A stretch of DNA of 64,000 nucleotides, from the IMG/VR virus record IMGVR_UViG_3300023184_008808, positions 26,160-90,159 of that record. The stretch is one strand, 5' to 3'. Under the pieces are notes generated by a model. That model was given only the letters and a program-made list of their open reading frames with translations. It was not told the DNA's origin and did no database searches. How positions within the stretch are numbered: position 1 is the first letter of the stretch; every line of letters starts with the position of its first letter. This document shows, piece by piece, positions 24,188-32,751 of this stretch. Source of the stretch: a virus. The position numbers were made by a program, and so were the translations under genes.

Positions 24188-24540
24188 TGAATGCTAGCTT
24201 CTGGATCAAATCGTTTTATGATTTTTATGTAAATGATATACAAAAGAATAGTAGTAATGGTAAATTCAAGGAAACTGCCAATGAATTTACCAATTTCAAA
24301 GTCCATACCATTAGTCGGGCTAAAAATTAACAGTCTCCAATCGCCGCCAGTTGCTGTTACTGTAAATTTTATGATTGGCATGATGATAGATTCAGAGATT
24401 GCCGTCACAAATTTTTGCATAGAATTTGCCATGATTAGTGCAAGAGCCATGGCAAACAAGTTTTTACCAAAGGCAAATTTCTTGTAATCGTTAAATTCTT
24501 GCTGAATTTTCTCGGTGTTTACAAACTTTTTTTCTTCCAT
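24184..24540 (-). CDS. MscL-like mechanosensitive channel protein
   Basis: 118 aa. FNDYKKFAFGKNLFAMALALIMANSMQ corresponds to the MscL N-terminal helix and TM1, ISESIIMPII to the conserved post-TM1 motif, then TGGDW and EIGKFIGSFLEFTITTILLYIIYIKIIKRF as TM2 and exit. Length and two-helix plan match MscL (about 130 aa) though the sequence is divergent. Minus strand, 4-base 3' overlap with the SprT-like gene. Could act as osmotic valve, holin-like pore or membrane factor in infection. Confidence 0.65.
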   Translation of the reverse strand: MEEKKFVNTEKIQQEFNDYKKFAFGKNLFAMALALIMANSMQKFVTAISESIIMPIIKFTVTATGGDWRLLIFSPTNGMDFEIGKFIGSFLEFTITTILLYIIYIKIIKRFDPEASIH

Positions 24541-24611
24541 GTTTTATTTACGACAGACAGCTTTACAAAAAATAACTTCTTAGGTAAGATCACTTCATGT
24601 AATCGTCCAGA

Positions 24612-24721
24612 GCGAGGTGATGGAGCCTCGCTGTCTGACACGCCGCCTGTTTAGGCGTCAAATTTACCTTTGGAGTGTTTCCAAGGGAGTTTCGTGTGTC
24701 CATTCGTTAAGGATAACAAGT
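24612..24721 (+). promoter_or_regulatory. Structured leader with CsrA-type sites
   Basis: Hairpin GCGAGG-TGATGGAG-CCTCGC (24612-24631) presents AUGGA, matching the CsrA core A(N)GGA, in its loop. A second stem ACGCC/GGCGT (24640-24658) follows, then further GGA motifs (TTTGGAG, AAGGGAG) and the ribosome site AAGGAT next to the ParB-like start at 24722. Multiple GGA sites with one overlapping the Shine-Dalgarno is the layout of CsrA-repressed mRNAs. Confidence 0.5.
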
Positions 24722-25969
24722 ATGATGAAGAATATTGATTCGCAAGATTTCCCAATGCAGCGTTTACCTCAAGGATGTAAACATTTATATGGAAATCTTT
24801 TCATGGTTCCTTTTAGTGCCATCAAAACCCCTGATGCAAAAGAATCATCAGAAGGTTCATATAAATTTAAAAATCCTCGAATGTTGGTAGAACGGGGACA
24901 AGCAGATTTGCTTGATAAAAAGCTTTGTAAAGATTTACGGGATAGTATCAAACATCGAACTTTGCTTAATCCACTCGTTTGTCGTTGGGTTGAAGATGGC
25001 GAAAAGCTTGTTCCAATGATCCTTGGTGGAGATCGTCGTTATCGTTCCCTTGATTATCTTATTCGCAAAAAAGAAGAAGTTACTGATCCACGAGGTGTTT
25101 CCGTTGAAAATGGAACATGGACTTATCAGAAAATTACAGCTGATCAAGCTTATGAATATGTTCTGTGCCAAGTTTTTGCAGTCAGTGATGATCTTGAAGC
25201 TCTTGCCCTTTCTTGGGCAGAGAACAAGACTCGTATTAACTTGACAGATGGTCATGAAATTGCAGAAGTCATTAAATTGCGTGAAGCTAATGCTACTGAT
25301 GGTCAAATTCTTGACATTTTACAACAAGACCAAAAATGGCTTGCAGAAACTGATCGTTTGATCGATGGTCTTGATTCAAATAGTCTTGCCGATCTTTTGG
25401 AAGGTCGAATTGATCGTGGTTCTGCTGAGGAACTCGTCAAAATTGAAGATGTCGAAATGCGTAATCAAGTTCGAACTATGGCTACCGAGGCTGCTGCCGA
25501 AACTTGTGAACGCAAAATTGAGCGAATTAAGAAAAAAATGGATAAGTCTATGGAAGCCTTAGAATTGGCAGAAGGCTCTGTAGCCTTTGCTTCTAGTGAA
25601 GAAGACTTAAATGATGCAAATAACGACCTTTCTCTTGCAAAGGCAGATGTTCGTAAATTAACTGACAAAGCTAAAGAAGTTCGTCCTGTAGCAACAGCTA
25701 AGCATATTAGAAGTGCCGCAGAACAAATGGGTGGCAGTACTCCTCGAAAAAGGGCTAAAACTGAATCTGCTTCTAAATTAAAAGGTTTAAGTATTAAAAA
25801 AGGTGTTGAATATATCAACGGTTTAATTCGAAATAATGGTTCTTGTCATAGTGGGACTTTTAAAGCTCATATTGATGCTTTGCGTTTAGTTAACAAATTG
25901 TTAACTGAAAATGTTTTGACAGGAAATGATGATTGGGAAAGCACTTTGCGTAATCACTACGGAAAGTAA
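24722..25969 (+). CDS. ParB-like domain protein
   Basis: 415 aa from ATG 24722 (AAGGATAACAAGT); an upstream in-frame start at 24617 falls inside the leader hairpins. ParB N-terminal domain: region from PFSAIKTPD through KHRTLLNPLVCRW to MILGGDRRYRSLDYLI (about residues 28-115; the GGDRRYR box is diagnostic). The middle resembles the ParB helix-turn-helix domain (GHEIAEVIKLREANATDGQILDIL). Residues about 250-310 are a charged coiled coil. No ParA is adjacent. Probably DNA-binding, in partition, condensation or transcription. Confidence 0.8.
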   Translation: MMKNIDSQDFPMQRLPQGCKHLYGNLFMVPFSAIKTPDAKESSEGSYKFKNPRMLVERGQADLLDKKLCKDLRDSIKHRTLLNPLVCRWVEDGEKLVPMILGGDRRYRSLDYLIRKKEEVTDPRGVSVENGTWTYQKITADQAYEYVLCQVFAVSDDLEALALSWAENKTRINLTDGHEIAEVIKLREANATDGQILDILQQDQKWLAETDRLIDGLDSNSLADLLEGRIDRGSAEELVKIEDVEMRNQVRTMATEAAAETCERKIERIKKKMDKSMEALELAEGSVAFASSEEDLNDANNDLSLAKADVRKLTDKAKEVRPVATAKHIRSAAEQMGGSTPRKRAKTESASKLKGLSIKKGVEYINGLIRNNGSCHSGTFKAHIDALRLVNKLLTENVLTGNDDWESTLRNHYGK

Positions 25970-25989
25970 TTAAGTTTTTTAAAAAATAT

Positions 25990-26032
25990 AAGATAAAGCT
26001 CGGTTTTAATATCGAGCTTTATCTTTTTGTTT
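25990..26032 (+). terminator. Intrinsic terminator
   Basis: AGATAAAGCTCG (25991-26002) pairs with CGAGCTTTATCT (26013-26024), tail TTTTGTTTTTT. Follows the ParB-like gene. Confidence 0.85.
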
Positions 26033-26052
26033 TTTAAGGCATACATAATTTA

Positions 26053-26364
26053 ATGATCCAAGTTTGTCCGCATTGCGGCTACCAACTTCAGCATATCTTA
26101 AAAGATGGGCTCACAAATTGCTCCCATTGCAATCAGGTTTTTGATTCTAGCGATTTAAATCAATTATTATCAGCAGCTTGGCATATTCGTCGTCAAAATT
26201 GGTCTCTTGAGCAATTAAAATGGCATTTAAAAATAGACGATGCTCTAGCTATACTTGTTTATACATTTGTTTCTGATCATGGCTATACTCACGAAGAGTT
26301 TTTAAATTTATTGAAAAAACTCGGAGTAGCACATAAGTCATATATCAAATATAACAACGAATAA
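26053..26364 (+). CDS. Small zinc-ribbon protein
   Basis: 103 aa. CPHCGYQLQHI and CSHCNQVF form a Cys4 ribbon (Cys 5, 8, 23, 26 by eye), followed by a helical C-terminal region without known motif. Likely nucleic-acid or protein binding; function unknown. Confidence 0.6.
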   Translation: MIQVCPHCGYQLQHILKDGLTNCSHCNQVFDSSDLNQLLSAAWHIRRQNWSLEQLKWHLKIDDALAILVYTFVSDHGYTHEEFLNLLKKLGVAHKSYIKYNNE

Positions 26365-26368
26365 AAGA

Positions 26369-26392
26369 AACCCCTATAAAAGGGGTTATATT
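26369..26392. terminator. Short bidirectional terminator between convergent genes
   Basis: AACCCCT (26369-26375), loop ATAAA, AGGGGTT (26381-26387), flanked by A-rich left and T-rich right sequence; lies between the plus-strand zinc-ribbon gene and minus-strand csrA copy 2. Confidence 0.6.
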
Positions 26393-26412
26393 ATCAATAT
26401 AAATTTAAAAAA

Positions 26413-26634
26413 TCATGCTGTTTCTGCTGAAATTTGCCCAATAGGAGCACGAGGGTCAATCTCGATGTTATTTCCTTCAAGTTCTGAACGCAACACAGTG
26501 ATCTTTTTATCAGCTTCAATGCCTATTCTGACCTTGTTGCGATTATCAATACGGACCACGGTGATTTTGATATCTTCCATGCCGGGGCCTTTAAGAATAA
26601 TCGTTTCATCCTTTTTTCGACTTAGTACGAGCAT
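26413..26634 (-). CDS. csrA: CsrA-type RNA-binding regulator (copy 2)
   Basis: 73 aa from the start at 26634 (GAAAGGAAG site). MLVLSRKKDETIILKGPG is nearly the CsrA consensus, then IKITVVRIDNRNKVRIGIEADKKITVLRSEL, with an EG insertion-like tail. More canonical than copy 1, so it probably has a separate origin (host-like) rather than being a recent duplicate. Its own leader carries two AAGGA motifs, a hint of autoregulation. Confidence 0.93.
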   Translation of the reverse strand: MLVLSRKKDETIILKGPGMEDIKITVVRIDNRNKVRIGIEADKKITVLRSELEGNNIEIDPRAPIGQISAETA

Positions 26635-26736
26635 TTTACTTCCTTTCGTGCCTGATTCCTTGAGCCAAGCTGTACTCACTATCTAAGGAGTTAGTTATCG
26701 ATTTTTTTTATTGATATGGACAGTATTTTTATTTTT

Positions 26737-26751
26737 TGCTATACAATCAAA
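26737..26751 (+). promoter_or_regulatory. Candidate promoter box TGC-TATACAATCAAA
   Basis: TGC TATACA at 26737-26745 resembles an extended -10 and is also one copy of the (T/A)TACAATCAAA motif seen upstream of several genes here. It is about 120 bases upstream of the putative regulator gene. Confidence 0.35.
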
Positions 26752-26862
26752 GTAAATAGGCGTTTAATAATATTGATGACTCATCGGGAGAGTTATCAAA
26801 TGTGTTGTTAGTATTTGTCCGTGACTAACAGCATTTCAGGTACGGACGGGAATAGGTGCAAT

Positions 26863-27324
26863 ATGTCTCAGTGGCAAAATCAGTTGAATGCGTTGAAGAT
26901 TGAGATCGAAACTAAGTCAAAGCAATTGGCTCTTATTGAGCAGTTAATTGCTTTGGAAGCTAAACATACTCATGGTGAGGATGTAAAGGATCTTCCTGTT
27001 TTTGGTGCTACTGCTAATGATAGTGACGAAGATAATGAGAAGACCAGCAAGCGACGAGTTGCTAATCTTTCAAAGCTTCGCCGAGAACTTTCTGATAATG
27101 AAAAGAATATGAAGCTTCCTTCACTTCTTATTATGCTTGGTCAGCAAAACGCTGGTCGTTCTGTCACTTATAAAGAGCTTGCCGAAATGGTGCAAGAATC
27201 TGGATATTCAACCGAGTCGAAGAATTTTAGCAACATGGTTTATCAGAGCTTACAAAAGCTTGTTAATCGTGGTTTTTATACAAAGAATGATGAAACTCGT
27301 GAATATCAATATGTTGGAAAATAA
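26863..27324 (+). CDS. Putative winged-helix regulator
   Basis: 153 aa from ATG 26863; a longer in-frame reading from a TTG at 26815 is less likely. N-terminal coiled coil (about 5-35), charged linker, then LPSLLIMLGQQNAGRSVTYKELAEMVQESGY...NMVYQSLQKLVNRGFY, a winged-helix-like DNA-binding fold. Resembles small planctomycete chromosomal regulators. Followed 35 bases later by another putative regulator. Target unknown. Confidence 0.5.
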   Translation: MSQWQNQLNALKIEIETKSKQLALIEQLIALEAKHTHGEDVKDLPVFGATANDSDEDNEKTSKRRVANLSKLRRELSDNEKNMKLPSLLIMLGQQNAGRSVTYKELAEMVQESGYSTESKNFSNMVYQSLQKLVNRGFYTKNDETREYQYVGK

Positions 27325-27359
27325 TTACCTTTTTAACCTTTTTAATGAGGAAGTGTCAT

Positions 27360-27731
27360 ATGGAAAATTCAGAAAAGAAAATCATAAAAACACATTTTGT
27401 TAGAGATGTCTTGGAAAGGATCGGGGCTTTTGATAAAAATTGCCCTGATGATTGGCGTCAACAGGTAATTCAAGCTTTACAGAATGAAGGAATCCAAATG
27501 CATCCTAATGCCATATATGGGGTGCGTCAGAGGGCTATGAACAAGATGAAGCAATTGCATCGAGTTTTGAGCCGAAAAAAACAACATGGTCAAGATGCTT
27601 TGTTTGATTCTCGAAATTCTAAACAGCTTACAATTGCTGATTTACTTGCGTTTCAGCAATTTTCTAAAAGTTTTGGTGGAATTGATAAGGTTAAAAATGC
27701 CATTAGAGCTATGGAGGCTTTAATTCAATAA
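27360..27731 (+). CDS. Putative regulator, 123 aa
   Basis: Starts at ATG 27360 with GAGGAAG 7 bases upstream. Begins MENSEKKIIKTHFVRDVLERI; the pattern FVRDVLERIGAF...PDDWRQQVIQALQNEGI...IYGVRQRA is that of small planctomycete proteins annotated as hypothetical regulators (helical domain ending in an R-rich helix). DNA binding is inferred. Ends before a strong terminator. Confidence 0.45.
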   Translation: MENSEKKIIKTHFVRDVLERIGAFDKNCPDDWRQQVIQALQNEGIQMHPNAIYGVRQRAMNKMKQLHRVLSRKKQHGQDALFDSRNSKQLTIADLLAFQQFSKSFGGIDKVKNAIRAMEALIQ

Positions 27732-27757
27732 TTTTAACCTAAAACAATTAAATAAAG

Positions 27758-27784
27758 GGCGCTCTTTGAGCGCCTTTTTTTATT
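27758..27784 (+). terminator. Intrinsic terminator
   Basis: GGCGCTC (27758-27764), TTT loop, GAGCGCC (27768-27774), then a T-run to 27781. Clean and strong. Confidence 0.9.
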
Positions 27785-27829
27785 TTTAGGCACTATTTAA
27801 ATATTGGCGTGTATTTATTTTAGATTTTT

Positions 27830-27838
27830 TGGTATAGT
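27830..27838 (+). promoter_or_regulatory. Extended -10 promoter for clpX
   Basis: TGG TATAGT at 27830-27838 about 33 bases upstream of the clpX start, just after a terminator, so clpX heads its own transcript. Confidence 0.5.
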
Positions 27839-27870
27839 ACTTTCGTTCAACATGTCTTTTTGAGGTTAGC

Positions 27871-29142
27871 ATGAGTAAAAAGAAAAGCCCAGTCTGTGAT
27901 TACTGTGGCAAACCCAGTTCTCAGGTTGGCCTATTAGTAGAAAGTCCTGTCTCTGATAAAGAACAAAATGGACGACCTGCTGGTGGTAAGGTTTATATTT
28001 GTGGCAGTTGTGTTGATATATGCCAAACTATGGTTGTTCAAAAGATGAAATCTCCTTCTTTAACATTTATTTCTAATCATATTCCTTCTCCCAAGCAAAT
28101 TGTTGCTTATCTTGATAAGTCTATCATTGGACAAGATAGTGCTAAAAAAGCTTTGGCTGTAGCCATTACAAATCATTACAAAAGACTTCAAGATAATAAT
28201 TTAGATCGGGATGATGATCTTTTTGCTGATGTTACTCTTGAAAAAAGCAATATTCTTCTCATCGGTCCAACTGGTTGTGGCAAAACATCTCTTGCTCGCA
28301 CATTAGCACACATATTAAAAGTTCCATTTGCAATTGGTGATGCAACCACATTGACAGAGGCGGGTTATGTTGGCGAAGATGTAGAAAATCTTGTTTTAAA
28401 ATTATTACGAGAGGCAGATTTTAAAGTTGAATTGGCTCAAACTGGAATTATTTTTTTAGATGAGTTAGACAAAATTGGTAAAACTTCACAAAATGTTTCG
28501 ATTACTAGAGATGTAAGCGGTGAAGGAGTTCAACAAGCTTTGTTGAAAATGCTTGAAGGCACAACTTGTAATGTTCCACCGGGAGGGGGCAGGAAACATC
28601 CCGAACAACAATACATTCAAATTGATACAACAAACATTTTATTTATTTGTGGCGGTGCTTTTGTTGGTCTCGATGAGATTATTCGTCGTCGTATTGGCAA
28701 AGCCACCATGGGTTTTAATCCCTCTGCAAAAAAAGATGAAAACGAATGGATTTTGGAATATGTAACCGAGGACGATCTTATTGAGTATGGTCTTATTCCT
28801 GAAATTATTGGTCGTCTTCCTGTTATTACTCCTTTGAAGGGTCTTGATGAAGAAGCGATGATTAAGATATTGACTGAACCAAAAGATGCTTTAGTCAAAC
28901 AATATCAGAAAATGTGTCATAAAGATAATGTTAAACTAATGTTTACAAACGAGGCATTGTCTTTGATTGCTAAAAAGGCTATAGATAAAGGCACTGGAGC
29001 TCGTGGTCTCAGAAGCGTCATGGAAAGTTTCATGATAGAAATTATGTACCATTTATCAGATCATGATGGAGAAAGCGTTGTAGTAACAAAAGAAGTCGTT
29101 GAAGGTGGAACAGCTATTTTTACAAAAAATAGAGCAGCTTAA
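27871..29142 (+). CDS. clpX: ClpX, AAA+ unfoldase of Clp protease
   Basis: 423 aa, full length. N-terminal zinc finger CDYCGK...CGSC (Cys 9, 12, 44, 47), Walker A GPTGCGKT (132-139), pore loop GYVG (165-168), Walker B IIFLDELD (193-200), RKH loop (241-243), ClpP-docking loop reading MGF (280-282) instead of IGF, and sensor 2 GTGARGLRS. All functional elements are kept, so it should unfold proteins and probably dock host ClpP. No clpP in the window. With the ClpS at 13818 it suggests takeover or tuning of host proteolysis. GAGG site. Confidence 0.95.
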   Translation: MSKKKSPVCDYCGKPSSQVGLLVESPVSDKEQNGRPAGGKVYICGSCVDICQTMVVQKMKSPSLTFISNHIPSPKQIVAYLDKSIIGQDSAKKALAVAITNHYKRLQDNNLDRDDDLFADVTLEKSNILLIGPTGCGKTSLARTLAHILKVPFAIGDATTLTEAGYVGEDVENLVLKLLREADFKVELAQTGIIFLDELDKIGKTSQNVSITRDVSGEGVQQALLKMLEGTTCNVPPGGGRKHPEQQYIQIDTTNILFICGGAFVGLDEIIRRRIGKATMGFNPSAKKDENEWILEYVTEDDLIEYGLIPEIIGRLPVITPLKGLDEEAMIKILTEPKDALVKQYQKMCHKDNVKLMFTNEALSLIAKKAIDKGTGARGLRSVMESFMIEIMYHLSDHDGESVVVTKEVVEGGTAIFTKNRAA

Positions 29143-29156
29143 CTCTGGTATCTTAA

Positions 29157-29807
29157 ATGACGCAAATATTGAGACTCATCGGTGATTGTCATGGGAAGAT
29201 GTATGAATATTTAAATATTGCTAAAGAAGCTGATTTCTCTATCCAATTAGGTGATTTAGGATTCAGATATGATTTGCTTACAAAACTTTCCTCTGACAGT
29301 CACAAAGTTTTAGGTGGAAATCATGATAATTATGAAAAAATAAATAATATATTTGTTAATCAGACATCTCATTTTCTTGGTGATTATGGTTTGCATGTAG
29401 TGCCCGGTGAAGCTCCTATTTATTTTGTAAGGGGCGGGCATAGTATTGATAAAGAATATAGGAAAATTGGTATAGATTGGTGGCCTGACGAGCAGCTATC
29501 TTATGTCAAGATGGTAGAAGCTTTGGATGCGTACATAGCATCCAAGCCGCAAATTGTAATTTCTCATGAATGTCCGAAGAGAATTATACCTGAGGTAAGT
29601 ACTTTGTCCTTGTGGAAAGGCAATCCTATACCTCCCAGTGCAACTTCTCTTATGCTGGACTATATGTTTGATGTTTATAAACCAAAGTATTGGTTTTTTG
29701 GTCATCATCACAAAAGTTGGCAGGCAACAGTAGAAGGAACAAATTTTATTTGTTTAGATGAGTTAGAAGAATATGACATCTTTTTGTCTAACCCTTTGGG
29801 AAATTAG
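29157..29807 (+). CDS. Calcineurin-like metallophosphoesterase (second)
   Basis: 216 aa. Motifs IGDCHGK (GDxHG), QLGDLGF (GDxG), GGNHDN (GNHD), VISHECP and FFGHHHKS (GHxH), all metal ligands present. Shorter than and not closely similar to the 9577 protein. Directly follows clpX (14 bases). Substrate unknown; nucleotides or phosphoproteins are possible. Confidence 0.85.
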   Translation: MTQILRLIGDCHGKMYEYLNIAKEADFSIQLGDLGFRYDLLTKLSSDSHKVLGGNHDNYEKINNIFVNQTSHFLGDYGLHVVPGEAPIYFVRGGHSIDKEYRKIGIDWWPDEQLSYVKMVEALDAYIASKPQIVISHECPKRIIPEVSTLSLWKGNPIPPSATSLMLDYMFDVYKPKYWFFGHHHKSWQATVEGTNFICLDELEEYDIFLSNPLGN

Positions 29808-29812
29808 GAAAC

Positions 29813-30418
29813 ATGGATTATAAAGTTGCAACTTATTTCAGTTCAGAAAATTGGGAATCTCAAGGCCTTAATTGGCTTAGAACTGCAAAATCGCTTTCAC
29901 TTACTGGATATATTATAGGATATAATCTTTCTGAAGAAGCCACATCTAAGATTAGTCAATTAGGTTTTATTTGTCTTCCTCTTAAAGAAGATGAAAACAA
30001 TCGTGTGAAAATTTTTCAAAAGTTTATTTCACAATTGAAGCCTCAAGAGCGTTGTATGTGGCTTACTCCTAGTCTTTTGCCTAAAGCTAACTTTGAAACA
30101 GAGTCAGATTTAGTTTGTGAATTAACTAAATCTGATATTTTTAATCTTACAGAGCCTGTAACAAATTTATATGATCGTGCTGCAATGATTGAATCTTTGC
30201 GTGAAAAAATTGAAAAAAAATATTCTGGTTATTTTTCAACTCGATATGTTCTTGCAACCAGTGAATTCTGGCATGGATTTTTAGGTTGTTTGCAATATAT
30301 GCAAGAAAAAAGTTATTTTGATGCTAATACATCAACAGAAGAACTGATTCTGAATTTTTTTACTGCTTTTGCCAATCGGTTTACTGTTGAGGTGAAAGAC
30401 TATGATTCAGTTATTTGA
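29813..30418 (+). CDS. Hypothetical protein, 201 aa
   Basis: Soluble alpha/beta protein with VATYFSSENWESQGLNWLRTAK at the start (motif read in pieces), reminiscent of the first strand of glycosyltransferase-like or putative nucleotide-diphospho-sugar folds, but no DxD is seen. Overlaps the next gene by 17 bases. Confidence 0.5.
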   Translation: MDYKVATYFSSENWESQGLNWLRTAKSLSLTGYIIGYNLSEEATSKISQLGFICLPLKEDENNRVKIFQKFISQLKPQERCMWLTPSLLPKANFETESDLVCELTKSDIFNLTEPVTNLYDRAAMIESLREKIEKKYSGYFSTRYVLATSEFWHGFLGCLQYMQEKSYFDANTSTEELILNFFTAFANRFTVEVKDYDSVI

Positions 30419-30623
30419 TAATGCAACCAGTTTTGAGAAGCATCGTTTAATGCTTACTTTTAGATATTTTGGCTTAAGCTTTAATCTAATTTTGGCAGAA
30501 GCTTTATTGCGTTTGGATCGTAAATTTCAAATAGATTCCTTGTGTCCTTTGCCACAAGACGAATTAAGCAAGAAACTTTTAGAGATTTATAGTTACTACT
30601 ATAAAACATGTTCTTCCAAATGA
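30402..30623 (+). CDS. Hypothetical helical protein, 73 aa
   Basis: Small, mainly helical; GAGG site before the ATG and 17-base overlap with the upstream gene suggest coupling. No motif recognised. Confidence 0.5.
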   Translation: MIQLFDNATSFEKHRLMLTFRYFGLSFNLILAEALLRLDRKFQIDSLCPLPQDELSKKLLEIYSYYYKTCSSK

Positions 30624-30730
30624 TGTATGAACTAGGTTCTTTTGTATTTTTTATAATAGCCGTAGGTTTATCATGTCTCACAATTATGTGTCTGACTGAT
30701 ATGGCCTCTTATGGCAGGAGAGACGAATGA
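30608..30730 (+). CDS. Tiny membrane protein upstream of GGCT
   Basis: 40 aa (ATG 30608; ATG 30620 also possible). One hydrophobic helix FVFFIIAVGLSCLTIMCL, then DMASYGRRDE. Its TGA overlaps the ATG of the cyclotransferase gene (ATGA), supporting translation, but it has no clear ribosome site. Confidence 0.4.
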   Translation: MFFQMMYELGSFVFFIIAVGLSCLTIMCLTDMASYGRRDE

Positions 30731-31158
30731 CTATGCTTTTGTTTGTTTATGGTACATTAAAAAACGGTCATGTACGCAATAATGCGTTAGATCAATGTCG
30801 TTATTTGGGAACAGCAATAACTGTTTCAAAATATGGAATGTACCATTATGGTGGATTCCCAGCAGTAATTGATGAATCTTGCCCCAGTGCTCGTTCAGGA
30901 ATGTCTTTAGATACCAAAATTCATGGCGAATTATGGGAAGTAGGACACGATGATCTTATAAGTTTAGATCGCATAGAAGGTGTAGATTCTAATTTATTTA
31001 ATCGTAAACTTATTGATCTTGAAAGCGTTACTTTATTTCGTCATCCTCTTTCTAAAGAAGTTTGGTCTTTGTTAGAGAACAAAAAAGCAGAAGCATATCT
31101 TTTTATGCAAGATTTGCGTGGATCTGCTCAGCTTAATGGTTTTTGGCCAAGAAAATAA
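30727..31158 (+). CDS. Gamma-glutamylcyclotransferase-like (AIG2/GGCT) protein
   Basis: 143 aa. LFVYGTLKNGHVRN (the family's YGTL loop), YHYGGFPAV, GELWEV...LDRIEGV (catalytic Glu region) and AEAYLF. Cleaves gamma-glutamyl amides with release of 5-oxoproline. In bacteria such proteins often accompany amidoligases; this phage encodes one at 3807. GCAGGAGAG ribosome site; ATGA overlap with the preceding small membrane gene. Confidence 0.88.
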   Translation: MTMLLFVYGTLKNGHVRNNALDQCRYLGTAITVSKYGMYHYGGFPAVIDESCPSARSGMSLDTKIHGELWEVGHDDLISLDRIEGVDSNLFNRKLIDLESVTLFRHPLSKEVWSLLENKKAEAYLFMQDLRGSAQLNGFWPRK

Positions 31159-31178
31159 TTATTATGTAGAGGGGTGAT

Positions 31179-31547
31179 ATGGAATTTTTAGGTTTTAATG
31201 GTGGCCTCATTATTGGGGCTTTGCTTGCTTCTATTATTTATTTTTTTCATCGTCTTTCTCTTCTCCGATCTCTTCGTCAAGCGGAATCAAGATCGGTTAT
31301 GGCTGATTTGGAGCTTGCAACTACTGCACAGTTAAAAAAAGAATTAAGAAATCGTCCCAATAATCCATTTGTTTATGTAACACCAATTACTGAAAAATTT
31401 ATGCAAGGTGTTCAAGTTGAATTTAATGCTATAAATGCTTATAATGCGGTTTCAATGCTTCATTTGGCAACAATGCTTATTCGTAATGAGATGAAGAACA
31501 AAGGATTGGAAGTTCCAGATCTTCCTATTTATTTTTCAGAAGACTGA
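31179..31547 (+). CDS. Membrane-anchored protein, 122 aa
   Basis: One N-terminal helix (GGLIIGALLASIIYFF, about 8-23) and a mostly helical soluble part. No family recognised. AGAGGGG site. Between the cyclotransferase and a glycosyltransferase, same strand. Confidence 0.55.
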   Translation: MEFLGFNGGLIIGALLASIIYFFHRLSLLRSLRQAESRSVMADLELATTAQLKKELRNRPNNPFVYVTPITEKFMQGVQVEFNAINAYNAVSMLHLATMLIRNEMKNKGLEVPDLPIYFSED

Positions 31548-31554
31548 GGTTTCT

Positions 31555-32697
31555 ATGTTTGTTAAAAAAGCGAAGATTTGTCTTAACACAATGGTTGCAA
31601 ATGAGTCACACATAATTATTCGCATGTTGGAGTCTTGTTATAAATATATTGATTATTGGGTTATTCAAGATAATGGATCTACAGATGGCACTCAAGATTT
31701 GATTGAAAATTTTTTTAATCAAAAGAATATACCCGGATTTCTTTATTCCACTCCATGGAATTTTCCCGGCATCAATCGTGATCACGCTCTTCAAACATGT
31801 TTGAGTCATGATCATGGTTGTGATTGGATTCTTAGAATCGATGCTGACGAAGCTCTTGTTGTAGATGATGCTTTTGATTGGTCTATTCTCGATAACAAAA
31901 GCGTTCAAAGCTTTCAAATTTTTGCTCAACAAAATAATTTTAATTATTATCGTTGTTGGCTATGGAACTCTAAATTACCGTGGCGCTTCAAGCATGATAA
32001 ACGCCATGAAACAATTTATTTAGATCAGCAAAATATTGGCGAAAGTTTTCAACGAGTTAATTTACCTACTAGTTTTCGTCATATTGTTTACAGTGATGGC
32101 CAGACATGGCGTAACACAACAAAGTTTTTTACTGATGCGTTAGAGTTAGAAAAAGATTTGTTGAATCAAAAGAGCATGGCCACAGATCTTTATCATCTTT
32201 TTTATTTGGCTAAAAGTTATCGTGATGCCGCTTTTGATTTTCGAAGTACATTTCCTTTTGGTGAGGATCAATTGATTGAATGTTGTCGGCGATCTATTTT
32301 TTATTTTAAAAAACATTTAGACTTAACCCATCAATTTCATGAATTTAAAAAGCCTAAATTTTGGGATGAAACTGCTTATGTTTGTATGGTATTTATTGGT
32401 GAGCTATATGATCGTTTAAAAGACGACACAAGCGCTTTATACTACTATTCTAATGCAGAACAGTTTTGCGATAGACGCAATGAACATTTGGTAAAACAAG
32501 CAGAATTATACAGTCGCAATGGAGATCGTATCAATTTTTTTGCATGTACTTCTCGTTTGATAAATGAAAAAAAACTTAACCCCTGTCCAGAATTAAGTTT
32601 TTTCGTTAATAACATGGCATATGTTAATACTGGAAATTACATTAACGATTTGCACACATTAGCTTGCATGTTGAACAACACACTTACAGCCAACTAA
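31555..32697 (+). CDS. Glycosyltransferase, GT2/SunS-like
   Basis: 380 aa. CLNTMVANESHIIIRMLES (the SunS-type opening), VIQDNGSTDGT (nucleotide site), then DWILRIDADEAL (DxD at about 100). The C-terminal 170 residues look like helical-hairpin (TPR-like) repeats as in SunS-family glycosyltransferases that bind peptide acceptors. Substrate may be a protein or fibre. GACTGAGG site. Confidence 0.8.
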   Translation: MFVKKAKICLNTMVANESHIIIRMLESCYKYIDYWVIQDNGSTDGTQDLIENFFNQKNIPGFLYSTPWNFPGINRDHALQTCLSHDHGCDWILRIDADEALVVDDAFDWSILDNKSVQSFQIFAQQNNFNYYRCWLWNSKLPWRFKHDKRHETIYLDQQNIGESFQRVNLPTSFRHIVYSDGQTWRNTTKFFTDALELEKDLLNQKSMATDLYHLFYLAKSYRDAAFDFRSTFPFGEDQLIECCRRSIFYFKKHLDLTHQFHEFKKPKFWDETAYVCMVFIGELYDRLKDDTSALYYYSNAEQFCDRRNEHLVKQAELYSRNGDRINFFACTSRLINEKKLNPCPELSFFVNNMAYVNTGNYINDLHTLACMLNNTLTAN

Positions 32698-32751
32698 TTT
32701 TAAATATTTTTTAAAATCTTGCATGTTGTTTGGGTGCATCAAAATGAGGGT

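Noticed and set aside
24617-24721. N-terminal extension of the ParB-like protein
   Set aside because: Runs through two hairpins of the leader and lacks the family start; ATG 24722 with AAGGAT is better.
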